Positions 11,421-24,201 are shown, counted from the first letter of the stretch. The stretch is DNA of 64,000 nucleotides from Dendrocalamus latiflorus (GCA_017311315.1 CM029670.1:27148449-27212448), one strand, 5' to 3'. Numbers and translations: made by a program. The notes: generated from the letters alone by a model not told the origin.

Positions 11421-12532
11421 GTGTAAGATCATGTGGCTAAGTCTAGAATTTTTATAATGATGAATAATTGACAACATTGCTTAGTATTGTTATTTGAGAC
11501 GTGTGGCGTGTGTGCGTGGATTAATATTGGTCAAGTTGGAAAGAACTTGTGCCAGAAAAACGTTCTTTGGTCTTTGCATGTGCAGGTTGGACGTGAAGAC
11601 GGTCATGGTCGGTGACGAGGAAGACCGGGACTAGGAGGGGGAAATCTGAGGTCCAGGCGGTCGAGGATGTCACGAGATGGTTGGGCTCACGCCGGAGCAC
11701 ATGGAGATCAAAGGTGAATGATGCGTGGAGAAGATACAGGAGGTGCGGTCCTGAAGGCTTCGACATGTGATGAGTTGAAAAGTCAAAGCGTGAAAACCTG
11801 TGTTAGGAAGGGTTTCGGATCCCTTGAAATTTAGTGTGCCGAAAGTCTGGTTGAATTGGTAAATAGGCTGGTTGATATTTTTGTATTGGGCCTTAAAGTT
11901 AGTTTAGGTTTTTGGGATGATTAGAGACTCGGATACGGCATGACGGCTGGTTATGAAAAGAAGCCGTGACCGAGTAGGAAAACAGACTCTTGCCGTATCC
12001 GAATAAAGAGAGGAAATATTGAGCGGCGGCTGCACGATGTATAGGGGTGGAGTCGATGAAAAAAGATAGTTGTGTCGGCCGTTTTGAGCTAACAGAAAAC
12101 AATTAGCGAGAGACAAACAAAACAAGCAATGTGTTGTGCACGACTCTCGATTGGGACTCATATTGAATCGAAGACTCCCATGCCTATCAAGCAGCCAATG
12201 CATGCACACGCATGCATGATGCTTTGAGTCAGGCAAGCAAAATTATCTAGTCACCTGTGAGTTGCACATGCATCCATCAATTGGAACAGTGAGCTTTTTC
12301 TCTCTCTTTTGCTTATGTTAATTTTTGGTTTCATGTGAGACATAAAGCCAGGAAGATAGAAAGAGTTCATCCAATAAAGGAAATACAAAAAAAAAATCTT
12401 CTATTTTTTGTTTTGTGCTCTTACTTTATTGGCAGGTTGAAAAACTAGAAGACAGTAGGTTTGAGAAAAAGCTTTCACTGTGCGCTGCAATCATTCACCC
12501 CCCCCCCGCTGATTGCCATCGATGATCCTACA
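11420..12532 (+). repeat. SIRE-like LTR, probably solo
   Basis: It ends CATTCACCCCCCCCCCGC, then GATCCTACA at 12524-12532, the same type of terminus as the LTR ending at 1086. Inside are GC-richer stretches (11580-11760) as seen in the LTR at 14500-14760. LINE sequence resumes directly after it, and no primer-binding site or gag follows. The 5' boundary is estimated. This copy lacks clear GGTCWGACC arrays. Confidence 0.45.
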
Positions 12533-13472
12533 TACAGGATTAAACGGTAGCTCTACCGGTCTCTTGGCTCCCACAATGACCCAAGTTTCGGCCTCCCCTT
12601 TTATGTGGGCAATGAAGGACATCTGTGTGGTCACCATTGATTAGAAGATTTGGGCATTCTTTTCCTTCCAAATTTCCCATGTCACCAGCATGACGAGCGT
12701 CACCATTACTTTTCGTGGAGCTCCAGTCGAAAAGATGGCCACCTCCCACCATTGCCGGATAGAGGATGGTGTCTGCCAGCTTTCTAGGTTCACGGAGGCA
12801 CTCACTGTCCATTGCTCAATGGCTACCTAGATTCTTGTGGAATAATCACATTCAGCCAAAAGGTGGATAGCAGTCTCTGGTGCATGCCTGCGTAGAGGGC
12901 ATAAATGTTGGTTCAGCCACCCACGCCGGAATAGATGATCCGCTGTCTAGATTCTATTCTGTATGGCTAGCTAGGCAAAGATTTTATATTTTAGAGGTTC
13001 CCAAGTCTTCCAGACAAGGGTGTTCATGGTGGTGTGTATTGTTCCAAGAAACTATGCTCTATACGATGAGGTAGCGTTGTGAATTCCATTCAAAGTTAGC
13101 TTCCATGTTATGGTGTCCTCATGGCTAGCTTGTAGGGGCGTCATGGAGAGAAGCCCCCAAATAGCAACAAGCTCTTGTATGTGTTTTGTTGAGATTCCAA
13201 CTGATAGGTCGAGATCCTGTAGCCATTTGTTGTTCGTCAACGCTGTCTATAGCATGCATTTCTTTCTTCTGGAGGCACCACAGATGGCCAGCACAATGTC
13301 ACGCAATCTATTTCCATGTGCCTAGGACAAATTCTAGAAGGTAATGTGACGATGTTCCGATCTTCCGAAAGGTACTGATAAGTTGACTGTGGAGAACACG
13401 ACATTGATGATCTAAAGGCTCTGACCAAAACAGATCGAACCCCTCGCAATCATTACACCACTGCTTCGTTGG
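12533..13472 (-). mobile_element. LINE 3' part (ORF2 C-terminus)
   Basis: On the minus strand at about 12640-12720 the frame reads VTLVMLVTWEIWKEKNAQIF, the signature near the end of plant L1-type ORF2 after the zf-RVT domain. Further 5', from 13240 to 13450, are degenerate frames of the preceding region (FRSSMSC, then PSRICPRHMEIDCVTL). Frames are broken throughout. It is the downstream continuation of the LINE reverse transcriptase piece at 16145-18060, from which it is separated by inserted LTRs. Confidence 0.7.
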
Positions 13473-14180
13473 TTATTAACCGTGTCGAACACGGTTGACC
13501 TCGCCAGGAAGGCTATCTCCTGCAAGCGAATCGAGAACACAAGCAAGAGAGTACAAGATGCAATCTAAAATTGTATTGCGAATAAAGATTAAGTTCCAAG
13601 TTGGGGTTCCTCAACCGAATGTGCGGTGAAACTGCTAAGCAGAATAATCTAATAATCTCTTAAGAAAAACCCGAGGAAAACTAAAGGGGTGCGACCTCCT
13701 TAAATAGGGGAGGGGGAAGCCGCACTTATCTAAGGAAAAGGGTGCGGTACTATTCACAGTTACTGTTCACATGAACAGTACGGGCTGTACGGCCGTGGTA
13801 CTGTTCATGTGAATAGTACCCATGAAGATGGCGGCGGCCCAAATAGCCTAAGCGGTGATACAAGGCCCAAGGCCCACTTTGACTTGGACTGAAAAAGTGA
13901 CACGACTTGTTTTGCAGTTTTTTATCAGCTCGGATGGAGTTTAGAGGTGAGACCAGCTTCATCTGAAAATAGACTCTAAGAGCTTTCCAAAGAGTATTCA
14001 TGGGCCCCGAGAAGCCTTCTGGATCAAAAGTTATGGTCGTTTGAAGTAGACGCTGTTAAAAAGGTCGAATTTGAGTCGAACTCACGAACAGGACTTGGAT
14101 TGCGCTTGACGGTTCCACTTCTACACTTGAGCTCACGTGGTTCTTCCCCATGGTTCCTAAGGATGATTAAATCATCACAA
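13473..14180 (-). repeat. LTR-like sequence, minus strand
   Basis: The edges are TGGTTATTAACC (left) and ATCATCACA (right), giving TG...CA ends on either strand. A TATA-like TTAAATAGGGGAGG lies at 13700. It contains the AACGACCATAACTTTTGATC segment (complement of about 14030) that I associate with grass LTRs. An inverted repeat sits at 13745-13820. No internal domains flank it, so it is a solo or truncated LTR. The adjoining LINE stops at its left edge. Confidence 0.4.
13745..13820. repeat. Inverted repeat (hairpin) inside LTR-like sequence
   Basis: GGTACTATTCAC on the left is mirrored by GTGAATAGTACC on the right. Inside them ATGAACAGTAC is mirrored by GTACTGTTCAT. It would fold into a branched hairpin of about 70 nt. 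Confidence 0.75.
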
Positions 14181-14209
14181 TAATTAAGTAGTATGTCATT
14201 CTTTGAAAC

Positions 14210-16140
14210 ATTTGTATGTGAGAGACCATGTGGTTAAGACCCCATGTGTGTGATGAGTAATTAACATCGGTATAGGAGAGTCGGGTTTGGCTTGAGTAGT
14301 TCGGACCATGTCGTTGCACGGTGCAATCGGGCTCGGTCGGACTTGGTCAAACCTGGTCAAAGTGCTTGGGATGCATATTTTGATGATTCAATAGGTTTGG
14401 GCTCTTTTCATGCTTAATGTGGTTCATTAATGCATTTGTGCTTACATGTATCGAGCAGTGCTATTTGATGTGTTTCTTGTCTGTGTTGGCTGAGTCGTGG
14501 CGAGACACGAGGTGACCGGACTAGACACGGGCGGTGTCGAGGTCAGAACGGTCGAGATGTGTTGAAGACGGTGGAGACTCGAGGTGGTTGCGAGGCTTGG
14601 ACGACAAGGAGCACGGAAGCTTCCCGGAAGGTGCAGGAGGGGCGAAACGGTAATTTCGTGAGGCTGCAAAAGCGGGAGCGGGCTCCGTTCGGGTTTAGCG
14701 GGCGTAACGGGTTGGAGACCCGTTAGCCAAGGGCTATAAATAGATGTTGGTGGCTGCATGCCCCCTCATGGCTTTGGAAGAGAGTTAGGGTTTTGGTGAG
14801 TCAAAAGAGCCTTTGGAGAGGTCTTTTGCTTTGGGGCTTTAGTTGTTAGAGAGTGGTTGAAGGCAGCAGTGGGTGTTCCCTTCATGTCTCCTCTCTGTAC
14901 GTTGCATCCTTCTGAGTGTTCTTGAGTTCTTGGGTGTGTGAGAGCTTGGATAGAGGGAGAGGATGAGTTGAGCCACCTTGTAATCATTCCTCTGGTTGTA
15001 ATCATGTATGGGGATGTCTCTATGATCCTCAATATCAATATGAGATGGCTTTGGTTGAATTTGTTCAAGTCCCTATTTCTCTGGTGATTTTGCCTTCGAT
15101 GTCTTCTGTGCATGATTTCTTGATTTTACGATTTCTTGTTGTTTGTTGTTGAGGAGTAGCAAAATGGGTTGCTCTATGTTGGGATGATGCCCCAAGATCA
15201 TTTGATCGATTTTCCCAAGAGCTAATCACATTAAAATCTTAGATTTCACTTCCTGGGGCTCTCTGTTCCTCAGTTGCATTCTAGGGTTTTGATGAATTTC
15301 TTGATTCCCTTGAGGAAATGGCTTGAGATTCTTGCTGGCATGCTCTTAGGTTATTGCTAACTTAATTGCCAAATCTCATGTGCAAATGCCTTGTGAATCT
15401 TGAGTAATTTGTTTCTTGTTGTGCCCCTCTCTGTAGTTCTTTAGGATTTTGGCATTTCTAGGGTTTGGTGCAAATCCTTGATTTTCTTCTTGAGGTGGGC
15501 TGAAATTTGGATTCTCTGGTTCTTAAGTTATTGCTATTCTATCTGCAAAGTTACTTGGCCCAAGATGAAAGTTGAGATGGCAATCTGAAGATTAGGGCTG
15601 CTCTCTGAATATTTTCAGATTTTGGGTCAAATCCCAAGTTCTTGGTTTTGAGTTGTTTTTCTTGTATCTCTAGGCTCCTGTGGTTATTTTGGTTATAGCC
15701 TTGTCTTTCTGGGTAAAGAAATCCAAAGGAAAATGTTGAATTTTACTGCTGTGTGAAGATCTCAAGTTTCAGTCTGAAAATTTGTCTCTGTTGCTGCCTG
15801 CTCCCGAGGGGCGGTCAGACCGGCCCATGGTTGGCGGTCTGACCGGCGCCCAAAGGGCGGTCTGACCGGCCTAGACTCACCGGTCTGACTGGGCCTCTGC
15901 ATTTTATGCTAATTTTTGTTTTTAGTCCCTGTTATGTCACTTTGAGTAGTGTTCCTTAATTGCCTCTCTGGTTTTTTAGGCCTCCGGCTTCTTTTCTGAT
16001 GATTTGGGGTGTTAAGTGGTCTAGGACGCTTTCTCTTCATAGCTTTTGTAGCTAGCGGAGAGAAGCAACTCCTTAAGTATTTAGAGGGCGAGTTTTAAAT
16101 TTCGACATTCACCCCCCCCTCTGTCGCCATTTCGGTCTAT
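14210..16140 (+). repeat. SIRE-like LTR with TATA box, probably solo
   Basis: CTATAAATAGATG at 14734 follows GC-rich U3 sequence. A long T-rich R/U5 with repeated 'ttcttgattt...gttgctat' phrases follows. GGTCWGACC palindromes lie at 15805-15900, and it ends near CATTCACCCCCCCCTCTGTCGCC at about 16105-16130. This is the same plan as 1-1086. No gag or pol follows. LINE sequence starts immediately after, so it inserted into the LINE. The 5' edge is uncertain. Confidence 0.5.
15805..15900. repeat. GGTCWGACC palindromes
   Basis: Four to five copies of GGTCAGACCGG, GGTCTGACCGG or one-base variants lie within about 90 bp. They sit 240-330 bp before the LTR end, a position close to that of the 660-890 array. 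Confidence 0.8.
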
Positions 16141-16144
16141 TTTT

Positions 16145-18060
16145 AGCAACCCATTCATGCCACAACCATCAGAGTCCGAGGGCCCTGTCAAAACACTTTA
16201 GGTTCAAGAGACCGATTCCTCCCAGGTGGGTAGGTCTGTAGACTCTGTCCCAATTGACCTTACATTTTCCACCCGATACTTGTTCTGATCTTGCCCAGAG
16301 GAACTAACATGCTAGCTTGTTGAGGGATTTGAGCACACATTTTGGTGCTTTGATCGCCGTAAGAAGGTAGGTGGACTGGGCCGTTAAGACTTATTTGGTG
16401 AGGGTTTTCCTATCTGCAAGGGTAAGCAATTTGCCATGCCATCTAGTTAGATGACTGGCATACTTGTCTTCTAGCACTTGGAAGCCCACCCGACGGAGTC
16501 TTTTCAATGCAAGGGGTAAGCCTAAGTATTGTAACAGGAAGGATGTAGGCACCGCCGGTAAGTACTGTAGTATGGTTTGTAGGTCAAATTGTTCACATCT
16601 AATCAGTGCCACTTGGTTTTTTTGTAGATTGGTTTGTAGCTCTGTTATGTTACCAAAGTTCTCCAGGATCTAGACCAAATTGTGGACGCCTTCCTGTTGT
16701 GGCACTAGAAAGATGGCCGTGTTATCCACATACAAGGATGTTCTCAGGGAAGCTGCTTGCCCATCCAGATGCTGTAAGAGGCTTAGGTCCTTTACAAAAT
16801 TTAGGATTCTTTGCAAGGGATCAATTGCTAGGATGAAGAGAAAAGGAGAGAGTGGGTCGCCTTGTCATAATCCTCTGTGATGTTGGATCTTGTTCTCGGG
16901 GACGCCGTTAAGGAGGACTGTGGAGGTGGTAGTGGAGAGGAGACATGGGGCCCAGTCTCTACATTGTGGAGGGAATCCTTATTTTTGTAGTAGGTCTAAA
17001 AGGTAGTCCCAATGGACTGAGTCAAAATCTTTTGCTATGTCAAGTGTAAGTGTCTTGTTCCGGTGGTATTTTTTTGCCAGATTTTGGACATACAAGAAGT
17101 TGTCCTGGATGCATCTTCCCTTTATAAAAGCACTTTGACTTGGGGAGAGCAGCTCATTCATAAAGGATGTGAGTCACAAAGCTAAGATTTTTGTGGTGAT
17201 TTTAGATAAGCTATTAGTGAGACTGATCGGTCTGAAGTCTACCGCAGATTGAGCTCCCTCCTTTTTTGGCATCGAGACAAAATTTGCCATATTAGAGCAT
17301 GGGAGATTTACTGTTCTCAGGTTAAAGAAGCCATGCAGTGCTACCATGAGATCTCTCTTTATGATGTCGTAGCAGGCATGATAGAAATTTCCATTGAATC
17401 CATCGTGTCATGGCACTTTGTCCGCGGGCAGCTCAAGGATGGTGACATGGACCTCTTCTTCTATGAGAGAACCAACTAGGGCATGGAGGTCGAGCTGTGG
17501 TAGCTGGAGGTTGTCCCAGTTGAAGGTGGCTATTCTAGGAGACGAGAGCCTGAGGACACAGTCAAAATGTTAGAATAGCACTTTTACTTTGTCATCGTGT
17601 GTGAGGGCCATACCTTGATCCCTGTACAGCTAGTGGATAAAGTTCTTTTCCCTATGCGAGTTAATTTAGATGTGGAAGAATTTTGTGTTTGTATCTCCCT
17701 CTTTGAGCCAGTTAGTTTGCGACACCTATTTCTTCTGGGATTTTTTGACCACCGCTAGGCCCATGATCCTTTTGTTGAGGTGTGACCAAAGCTCAGACTC
17801 TCCCACTAAGAGCGTGCAGCTTTCGTGCGCTGTCTCACGGCATAGGATGATCTCTTGGGCCATATAGAGATGGAGCCTTGCATGCAGGAATAGGAATTTG
17901 CTCCAGACCCTTAACCTTTTGGTGGTGGCTGTCAATTTTTTATTTAGGCGAAGGATTGGGTCTTAGCCATGCGTTGGTTCCATCCAAGCTTGTTGGATTA
18001 CTTCAAGGAACTGTGGAAGCCAGATACCTGACATTCTAGCAAAGAATTACTAGGCTAGGT
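16145..18060 (-). pseudogene. LINE (L1-type) reverse transcriptase, broken
   Basis: From 5' to 3' on the minus strand I read several plant L1 ORF2 blocks. First is the pre-RT helix and WLKEGDTNTKFFHI (about 17720-17660). Next come HDGFNG and FYHACYDIIKRDL, then MNELLSPSQSAFIKGRCIQ and LTLDIAKDFDSVHWDYL (17161-16979), QGDPLSPFLFIL (about 16850) and the active-site box. That box reads YVDN instead of YADD (about 16715). After it follow LGLPLALKRLRRVGFQVL and the LTRWHGKLL segment (16612-16391), then GGIGLLNLKCFDRAL and WLWHEW up to 16145. Several stops and the D-to-N change make it inactive. Confidence 0.88.
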
Positions 18061-19200
18061 CTCGACATAGTAAGGGCGAGGACTCTGGCCGGCCATAGAG
18101 GAAGGATGTTGCAGATTTGTACAAAGCATGAGAAAGGGATTAGTGGGATGAGGAGCAGGGGTAGAACATTGATCAACTAGTGATAGTATTGGTAGAAACA
18201 GCAGAAAAGTCCACAACAAGGGTGCAATCCATGAAGCGATGCTGCCACAGTAGCAAAGTCCACAAAAGTGTGTAGGGGTTGTGCAGTACATGGCCGGACT
18301 GGACAGGTAGGGCAAAAGCAACAAAAGTGGCAACCATCTTCGTCTACCAGCATGATGAAGGCCTCATGCTTCATTGGCAGGAGTGGCCTTTTGGAAGCCA
18401 TGTCACCTTCTGCACTGCTAGCATATTTGTAGCCTCAAGGCGAGTCATCTCCCCTTGTACTGCCAGGGCATTGTCGACATGTAATGCTTGCTTGGAATTG
18501 AAGTTGAACAAAGCGGAGAGTGCTTGAATGGACTCATGTGGCAATGGGCCATTGAACAAAGCCAAGTAGTGGTTATGGGCATTATGAGTCATGGACTGCT
18601 CCTCATGTAGTACACCAAGCCCGCGTGCGATCATCTCCTCAACATGCCTTATAAGTAGAGTGTCACATCATTTCAATGTGAGGCACTCACATTGGCGAGA
18701 AGTGAAGGCAGCAGCCTGCTCGTGCTTCGTTGGTGGCTCTAGATGAGACAGTAGTAGGATGGATGGCGTCGGTGACGAAAATATTTTGGCCAATAAGTCG
18801 CAACTCTACGAGCAGCCATCATCATGAGAGTTGGTGTCAGCTAACCCTGTCGAGAGTGGGTCGCCATCCAAGGGGGCTCTGTGGAGGTGGCGAACGATGT
18901 CCAAGAACTCACAGAAGTTGATGGGGGTGCAGTCAGCAGCACGGGCACTTTTGTGGTAATTATGTTGGGTGTCAATGGCGTAGTATCTACCGGCGACAAA
19001 GGCTTTGGGTGCAGTCACAGGAACGGAGGCCCCAGAAGGGAACATTAGTGGCCCAAAAGACCCTGAAGCTTTGGAGGAGACACTCAAGCCTGAAGTTAGA
19101 TGTGCAACAGCAAACTGTGGAAGTTCAGCACCGATGGCTGTGTGCTACTGAGCACCCGTTGAAGGCCTCGTGGGTGATGTCCCTGGTGAGGCTGGCCTGA
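18061..19200 (-). pseudogene. LINE ORF1 C-terminal region, probable
   Basis: The minus-strand frame at 18371-18634 is long and protein-like (HYLALFNGPLPHESIQALSALFNFNSKQ). The frames at 18055-18333 and 18806-19087 are less so. The segment lies between the LINE RT (below 18060) and the zinc-knuckle ORF1 piece resumed at 30149. The frame at 19190-19200 continues across the inserted gypsy element into that piece. I see no endonuclease motifs, so the EN domain appears deleted. Assignment rests on position more than on recognised motifs. Confidence 0.5.
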
Positions 19201-19204
19201 TGTC

Positions 19205-19857
19205 ACCACCGAGTAGTAGTAGATTAGCGGATCAATGAATAGATTATGAAAGAGAGAGATGGCAAAAAGACTTGCTCTCCTTCTATTCTCCCTCGGGTCT
19301 ATCGAATCTTGGTCCCCCTTCTCCCTGACTCAACCTTTATATAGCTTACAAATTAGTGGCAGTTTGTTCCATGTCAAGAGACACCTTAACATTTCGAATG
19401 ATAATCGTTTGACGGGAGTTATTGTCAAAGGGACATGGTATCTCGTCCGTCGTGCAGTGGTTATTGTTAGAGGGAAGTTATGTATAGTTATTCTAGAGAA
19501 TAATCATGCATGCTAACTGCCCTGTTAGGTGGACCCACAATGTGGCAAGTCATCGTGGACAAGCCAGTCGAAGTTAAGATAGTCGTAGAGGAACTTACGA
19601 ACATAGAGTGGCTGTAGAATAACTTACGACCATGCCATGCTCGCAAAACTACTTACGACCATGCGCTCGCAGAACGACTTACGACCATGTTATGCTCGTA
19701 GAGCGACTTATGACTAGAGAGTAATCATAGAAAAGGATTACGACCAATTGGCTAAGTTCCTCCCTTACTCGTAAGGGGTATACCCAAAAGGTATAATGAC
19801 ATGATAATATCATTTATAGATAAATAATAACTTACTTGAGAAAGATAAATCGTAGAC
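19205..19857 (-). repeat. 3' LTR of Tat element 1 (truncated)
   Basis: It aligns by eye with 29510-30143: GAGAGAGATGGC, AAAGACTTGC, TATTCTCCCTCGGGTCTATC, the TATA region CTTTATATAGCTT, and a run of about 30-bp repeats at 19600-19710. About 150 bp at the outer end, present in the other LTR, are missing. Confidence 0.8.
19600..19710. repeat. About 30-bp tandem repeats in LTR
   Basis: Four to five imperfect units share a core of ACTTACGACCATG and GCTCG(T/C). The other LTR carries the matching array at 29890-30005. In the element's orientation these lie upstream of the TATA box, so they are in U3 and could be enhancer-like. Confidence 0.8.
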
Positions 19858-20171
19858 AAGTTAAGATTAAAATGAAGGTCTTTTTGACTTAATTCAACTA
19901 GAAATAACTCTTGGCCAATAGGGTAATTTCACTTGAGTTGTAAAGACATATCGGGTTCAAACAAAGGAATATGAGTCAGCTCTTACTGATTTGCCTGATC
20001 AGAATGAGTCCTCTAAGAGGTAATAACTGTTTGGTCCTCGAGATGGGTAATCGACTCATCCAGTTATAAAAACTTACCCAGAGGTAACATTTGAGCTTCT
20101 TGCTTTCCCCTCCGACCGAGCCTTCTTCTTCCTCCAATTTCTTCTAAATTCTAAACAACCACTCAGAGAAG

Positions 20172-23100
20172 ATGACGAAATCCTCTTCCAAATGGTCGGT
20201 GTCAGAGATGGATGATGAGAAAATGAAAGCCTTGGTCGTGGCCAAGCAGATTCCTTCAAGAAAATTTGTGAAGTGGATTAAAGCCATCGGACAGCACTAG
20301 CCATCAGGGGAGATTGGTCAAATTCTAATCTTCTAGGCCTATTGTGACCGTGGACTCTGACTCCCTACTCATCCCTTGCTCATAGCTATACTCAAATACT
20401 TTGGTGTCAAACCGGTGAACTTGGTTCCTAATTCAATCACCATGTTAAGTATGTTTGTGTATCTGTGTGAAGCCTATCTGGGAATTCCTCCAGATTTGGA
20501 GCTCTTTTGGTACTACTATGAGATGAGCCAATAACATGGAATTACCAGAAGCTACAATCTGATGCTCCATGCCAGTAAGATAGAGCAATACATCCAAATG
20601 TTTACTCGGTCATCCTGGCCGAATTGGAAGAGAAGATGGTTCTACTGGGAGACTACTTGCGAAGACAACCTTTCCTTTGTGGGGAAGGTGCCGAGAAGCT
20701 CTCTTCGTGGAACTTGGTCCCCAAAGACTTAACTCGGATAGACCCCTACATCCAAGCCATCAAAGAGCTAAGGAAAAAGGGGCTTACCAGCTAGCACGTG
20801 GTGAAAGACTTCATTACACGTTGTATCAGCCCTCTAAAGAAACAAGTACATATAATGTGGATGTACTCGGGGGCTAAGGATACGACGAGAGACTATGAGA
20901 ATGGTAAGTAACAATTAAACTCACTTTCTTAGTTAAACTCTGAGTTACAAGTACTAGTTACCGACCACTTATTGGTCTGTACAGATCTTGCTTTGGGAGG
21001 GATTGATTCTCGAGTCAAAGCTATCTACGAGAAGGCTCCAACACTTGATGTGGAGGCTCCTCACATCTTGGTGCACGTATCCGCTAAGGAAAGAAATGCT
21101 TGCCTAAAGGTAATCAAAGTTCGACTTCTTTTTTAGGAGTTAATATTTGTAAGTAACAAGTACTTAACATCTTTCCTTTTTATAGAAAGTCGGCATGGAA
21201 AATCATCAAGACGACCAAGAGGTCGAATTGATGGTTATCAGAAAAGAGATGGAGAAGGTTAAAGCTCCTCCAACCAAGAAGGCAGACAACAAATAGGATG
21301 ATGGTTTGAGTGTTGTTCCTCCCTCTCCTCAGGCCTCTGTCCATGTGGAACAATTCTTTTTAGACGTTGCTACTGCGGAGGTGATAGGAGCAGTTGTATT
21401 AGAGAAACTAACTCGTAGGATAGAGCAACCGACTCTCAAGATCAAGGTATCTTACTATTATGATGACAAAACATTCTCAGTTGGAGATTCTCAAAGCTTT
21501 ATTAATCAACTCAAAAATGAAAAATGGAAGAGTTTTGTATCTTTTATGAGGAGGCTGTTGTAACAATAGAACCTGTGATCAAGAAGGATACCGCTCTACT
21601 AGTGGTTGAAACATGGCCTGACCATCAGAAAGAGCAAGAGAAAGAGAGAGTAGTTGCACTTGCTCAAGGTCTGCGACCAGACACAGTTGTAGGCAACCTT
21701 GCACCACAATGACCAATCATGGTCGAAAATGACCCTGCTCCTCCACGACCAGACATAGTTGTGGAAGAAAAATTGAAGAAACCTCCTTTAGGGAAGGTTT
21801 CTTCTATGTTCAAGATTAAAGCTAAGAGTTCAAGGTATATAAATAACAGCATAACAATTGCACTTTACCTTCTTGCCTATTTAAATGCTAATTCACTTCT
21901 CTTCTTGTGTCTTTAGCCTGGCAACTTCATTGTTAGGGGATTCTTCAGTTGAGAAGCCCCTGCGACTCTACCCATAGTTCAAGAGACGGTAGAGAAGGTG
22001 GTAGTAGAATCGATCACTATGACAATGGTAGGGATTGCTTCTGAGGCCGAAGTAGCTACGACCACCAAGGTAGTCAAAATTGAAGAGAAGGCTAGGGAAG
22101 ATGTACCTGGCCTGGAAGTGGGTTTTCCTTCTAACCGCCATGCTGAGGAAGAGATCAACGAGGATGTTCCTCCCCCTCTCTGAGGAGGTACAACTGAAGA
22201 AGAAGATGAAGAACAACCCAACTTCTTCTCTAAATACTTCAATCCTACTTTTGTAGTGGAATCTTACTCATGTCGATCTCATGACCAAGTTCCTCACCCC
22301 AAAGATATCCCCAACAAAGGATATGTTTTCAACGATGAACGTCTCAAGAATGTATGGTGGAACAAGGTTGATGACCTCAATCGGCTAGAGGACTCCCACA
22401 AGTACTCTCCAAATTCGCTCATACGAGCATGAATGTAAGCATCTAATGCTTAGTTATTCATAATTGGCTTTTTCCGATTCTCATTGTTTTCCTTTATTCA
22501 AAGAGCATTGGAAGACATGGCTACTATGGTTGAATACCACAGACAACTTATGCTCTTAAGGCAAGAGAATGCTGAACTGCATAAAGAGGCAAAGAAATGG
22601 TAAGCCAATGGCATATGTAGTCTTTTTCTGTTTCGACCACTAGTCCAGTTCTTTCATGCCTGTCTTTAACCCTTATAGGTCTAAGAGCAATGAAAGATTC
22701 TTGGAAGGCACTCTCGACAATGAGAAAGTCAAGATGCAGAGACTCAAGAAGGAAAATATCAACTTATCCATTAAGCTTTTAAAGTCCAATTCTGCAACTA
22801 ACAAGTCGCAAGATAAAATAAATAGTAAGTTCTGAGCTTACGACTGCTTATTTATATGTCTTTCTGGTCTTTCTCTAACTCTTTCTTTTTGTAGATAAAT
22901 AGGTCAAAGTGGGTAAGCTTTGCACTAAGGTCGATGAAAAGATCAAAGTGATTGGTGAGGTTACTCGTATCAACAAAGAGAGAAACCAGAAAATAAGGTC
23001 ATTGGAGGACCGACACAAAGGTGAAGTTAAGAAGCTTGAGTCCCGACTAGCAGGTAAGGAAATCTTTACCTTTGACCAGTTCTAATAACTAGTCTTTTCT

Positions 23101-23506
23101 AGAAAACATGTTCTTCTACCTAAGTTACACTCTGCTTTTGTAGAAGCTATAGTCAAAATAAAGTGACACATAGAGGTTACGACTCATAGTCAGGAAAAGA
23201 CATAGTCGATGAAGGTGATTCTTCAAGACAACGCTTCTCTCCTGAACAATCTGCTCAAAGGACTTGGTGCTGAGATGGTTAGTCCTTCTGAAAACACCAT
23301 GTATGCTCATGTAGGCGGTCAAAGGTGCTATGAGCTATGCCTTGTCAAAACTCAAGGCATGTGATCAAAGCCTCAATCTTCAACCAATCGATGATGGCTT
23401 TGATTGCTCTAAAGCAGAAGCAGCCTGTTTGATCAAAAAGATGGAGCCAGCCGGTCGGAAGGTCGCCAAGGAGATGCAAATAGGATCTCCTTTGTCAAAG
23501 TAGTTC
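20172..23506 (+). pseudogene. Antisense gene of Tat element 1, intron-containing, broken
   Basis: From ATG 20172 the first exon reads MTKSSSKWSVSEMDDEK. After two stops it reads YCDRGL-stop-LPTHPLL, KYFGVKPVNLVPNSIT and FVYLCEAYLGIPPDLELFWYYYEM. This matches the 'putative gypsy type transposon' (Transposase_28) domain. Plausible GT-AG introns are at 20904-20994, 21110-21185, 21835-21916, 22435-22503, 22600-22678, 22825-22894 and 23054-23143. Later exons encode a coiled-coil protein (ATMVEYHRQLMLLRQENAELHKEAKKW, then MQRLKKENINLSIKLL). At least three stops in exon 1 disable it. It lies between integrase and 3' LTR, opposite to gag-pol. Its function is unknown. Confidence 0.72.
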
Positions 23507-23509
23507 GTA

Positions 23510-24200
23510 AATAGGAAACTTTGTAACCTTTTGTTAATGAAATATATCTTCCTTTTCTTGCAAATCATCTTGTTGAGTGATTAGTACTTGTAGGACAAAA
23601 AAGGAATGAAAGAGAATGAAATCATGACTAAGAATTGAAGTTATATAGATAACTCTATCCTAGCTCCCGACTATTTACTTAGTTTATAACTAAGCAAATA
23701 GTACAAAGTTAAGTATGTAGTGTACATAGCAATTTATCCAACTATCGTTGTCGACTTTCAATTGTCATGTTCTGGTGGCAAAAGCAAGGAATGAGTCGAT
23801 GCTAGGAAGTTCCTTCTAGTGGGCAGGACCACATGCAGATAGAAAAGGCTTCGACTAGGTGACGTTACCGCTCTCCAACCAAGTTAATCAAATCAAAGTC
23901 ATAAATGAGTACGGGACAAACTCTCCGAGTTCTTTTTAAATTCGATCAACTTTTTATCAAGAAACCCAATTGTTTTGTGCCGATAGCAAGAGTCAGAAAC
24001 AATTTAACAATAGGAAGCTCCATTTAGTGGGCAGAACCACATGCAGAGAGGAGAGACTTTGACTAGGGATGTTTCCTTCCCCGATCAGTTTAAACATATT
24101 GAATATACAAGAAGTGGTCGAACAAACATAAAATAAACTCTACTCAACATACAATAATAAAGATTGAACAAACTAAAAACTTTATTGAAAGAGTAGATAT
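23510..24200. other. Non-coding spacer between antisense gene and integrase
   Basis: The stretch is AT-rich. It holds a repeated 'aggaagttccttctagtgggcaggacca' phrase at about 23810 and again near 24010, about 200 bp apart, an imperfect tandem duplication. The antisense gene and pol converge here. No coding sequence is seen. Confidence 0.6.
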
Positions 24201-24201
24201 A

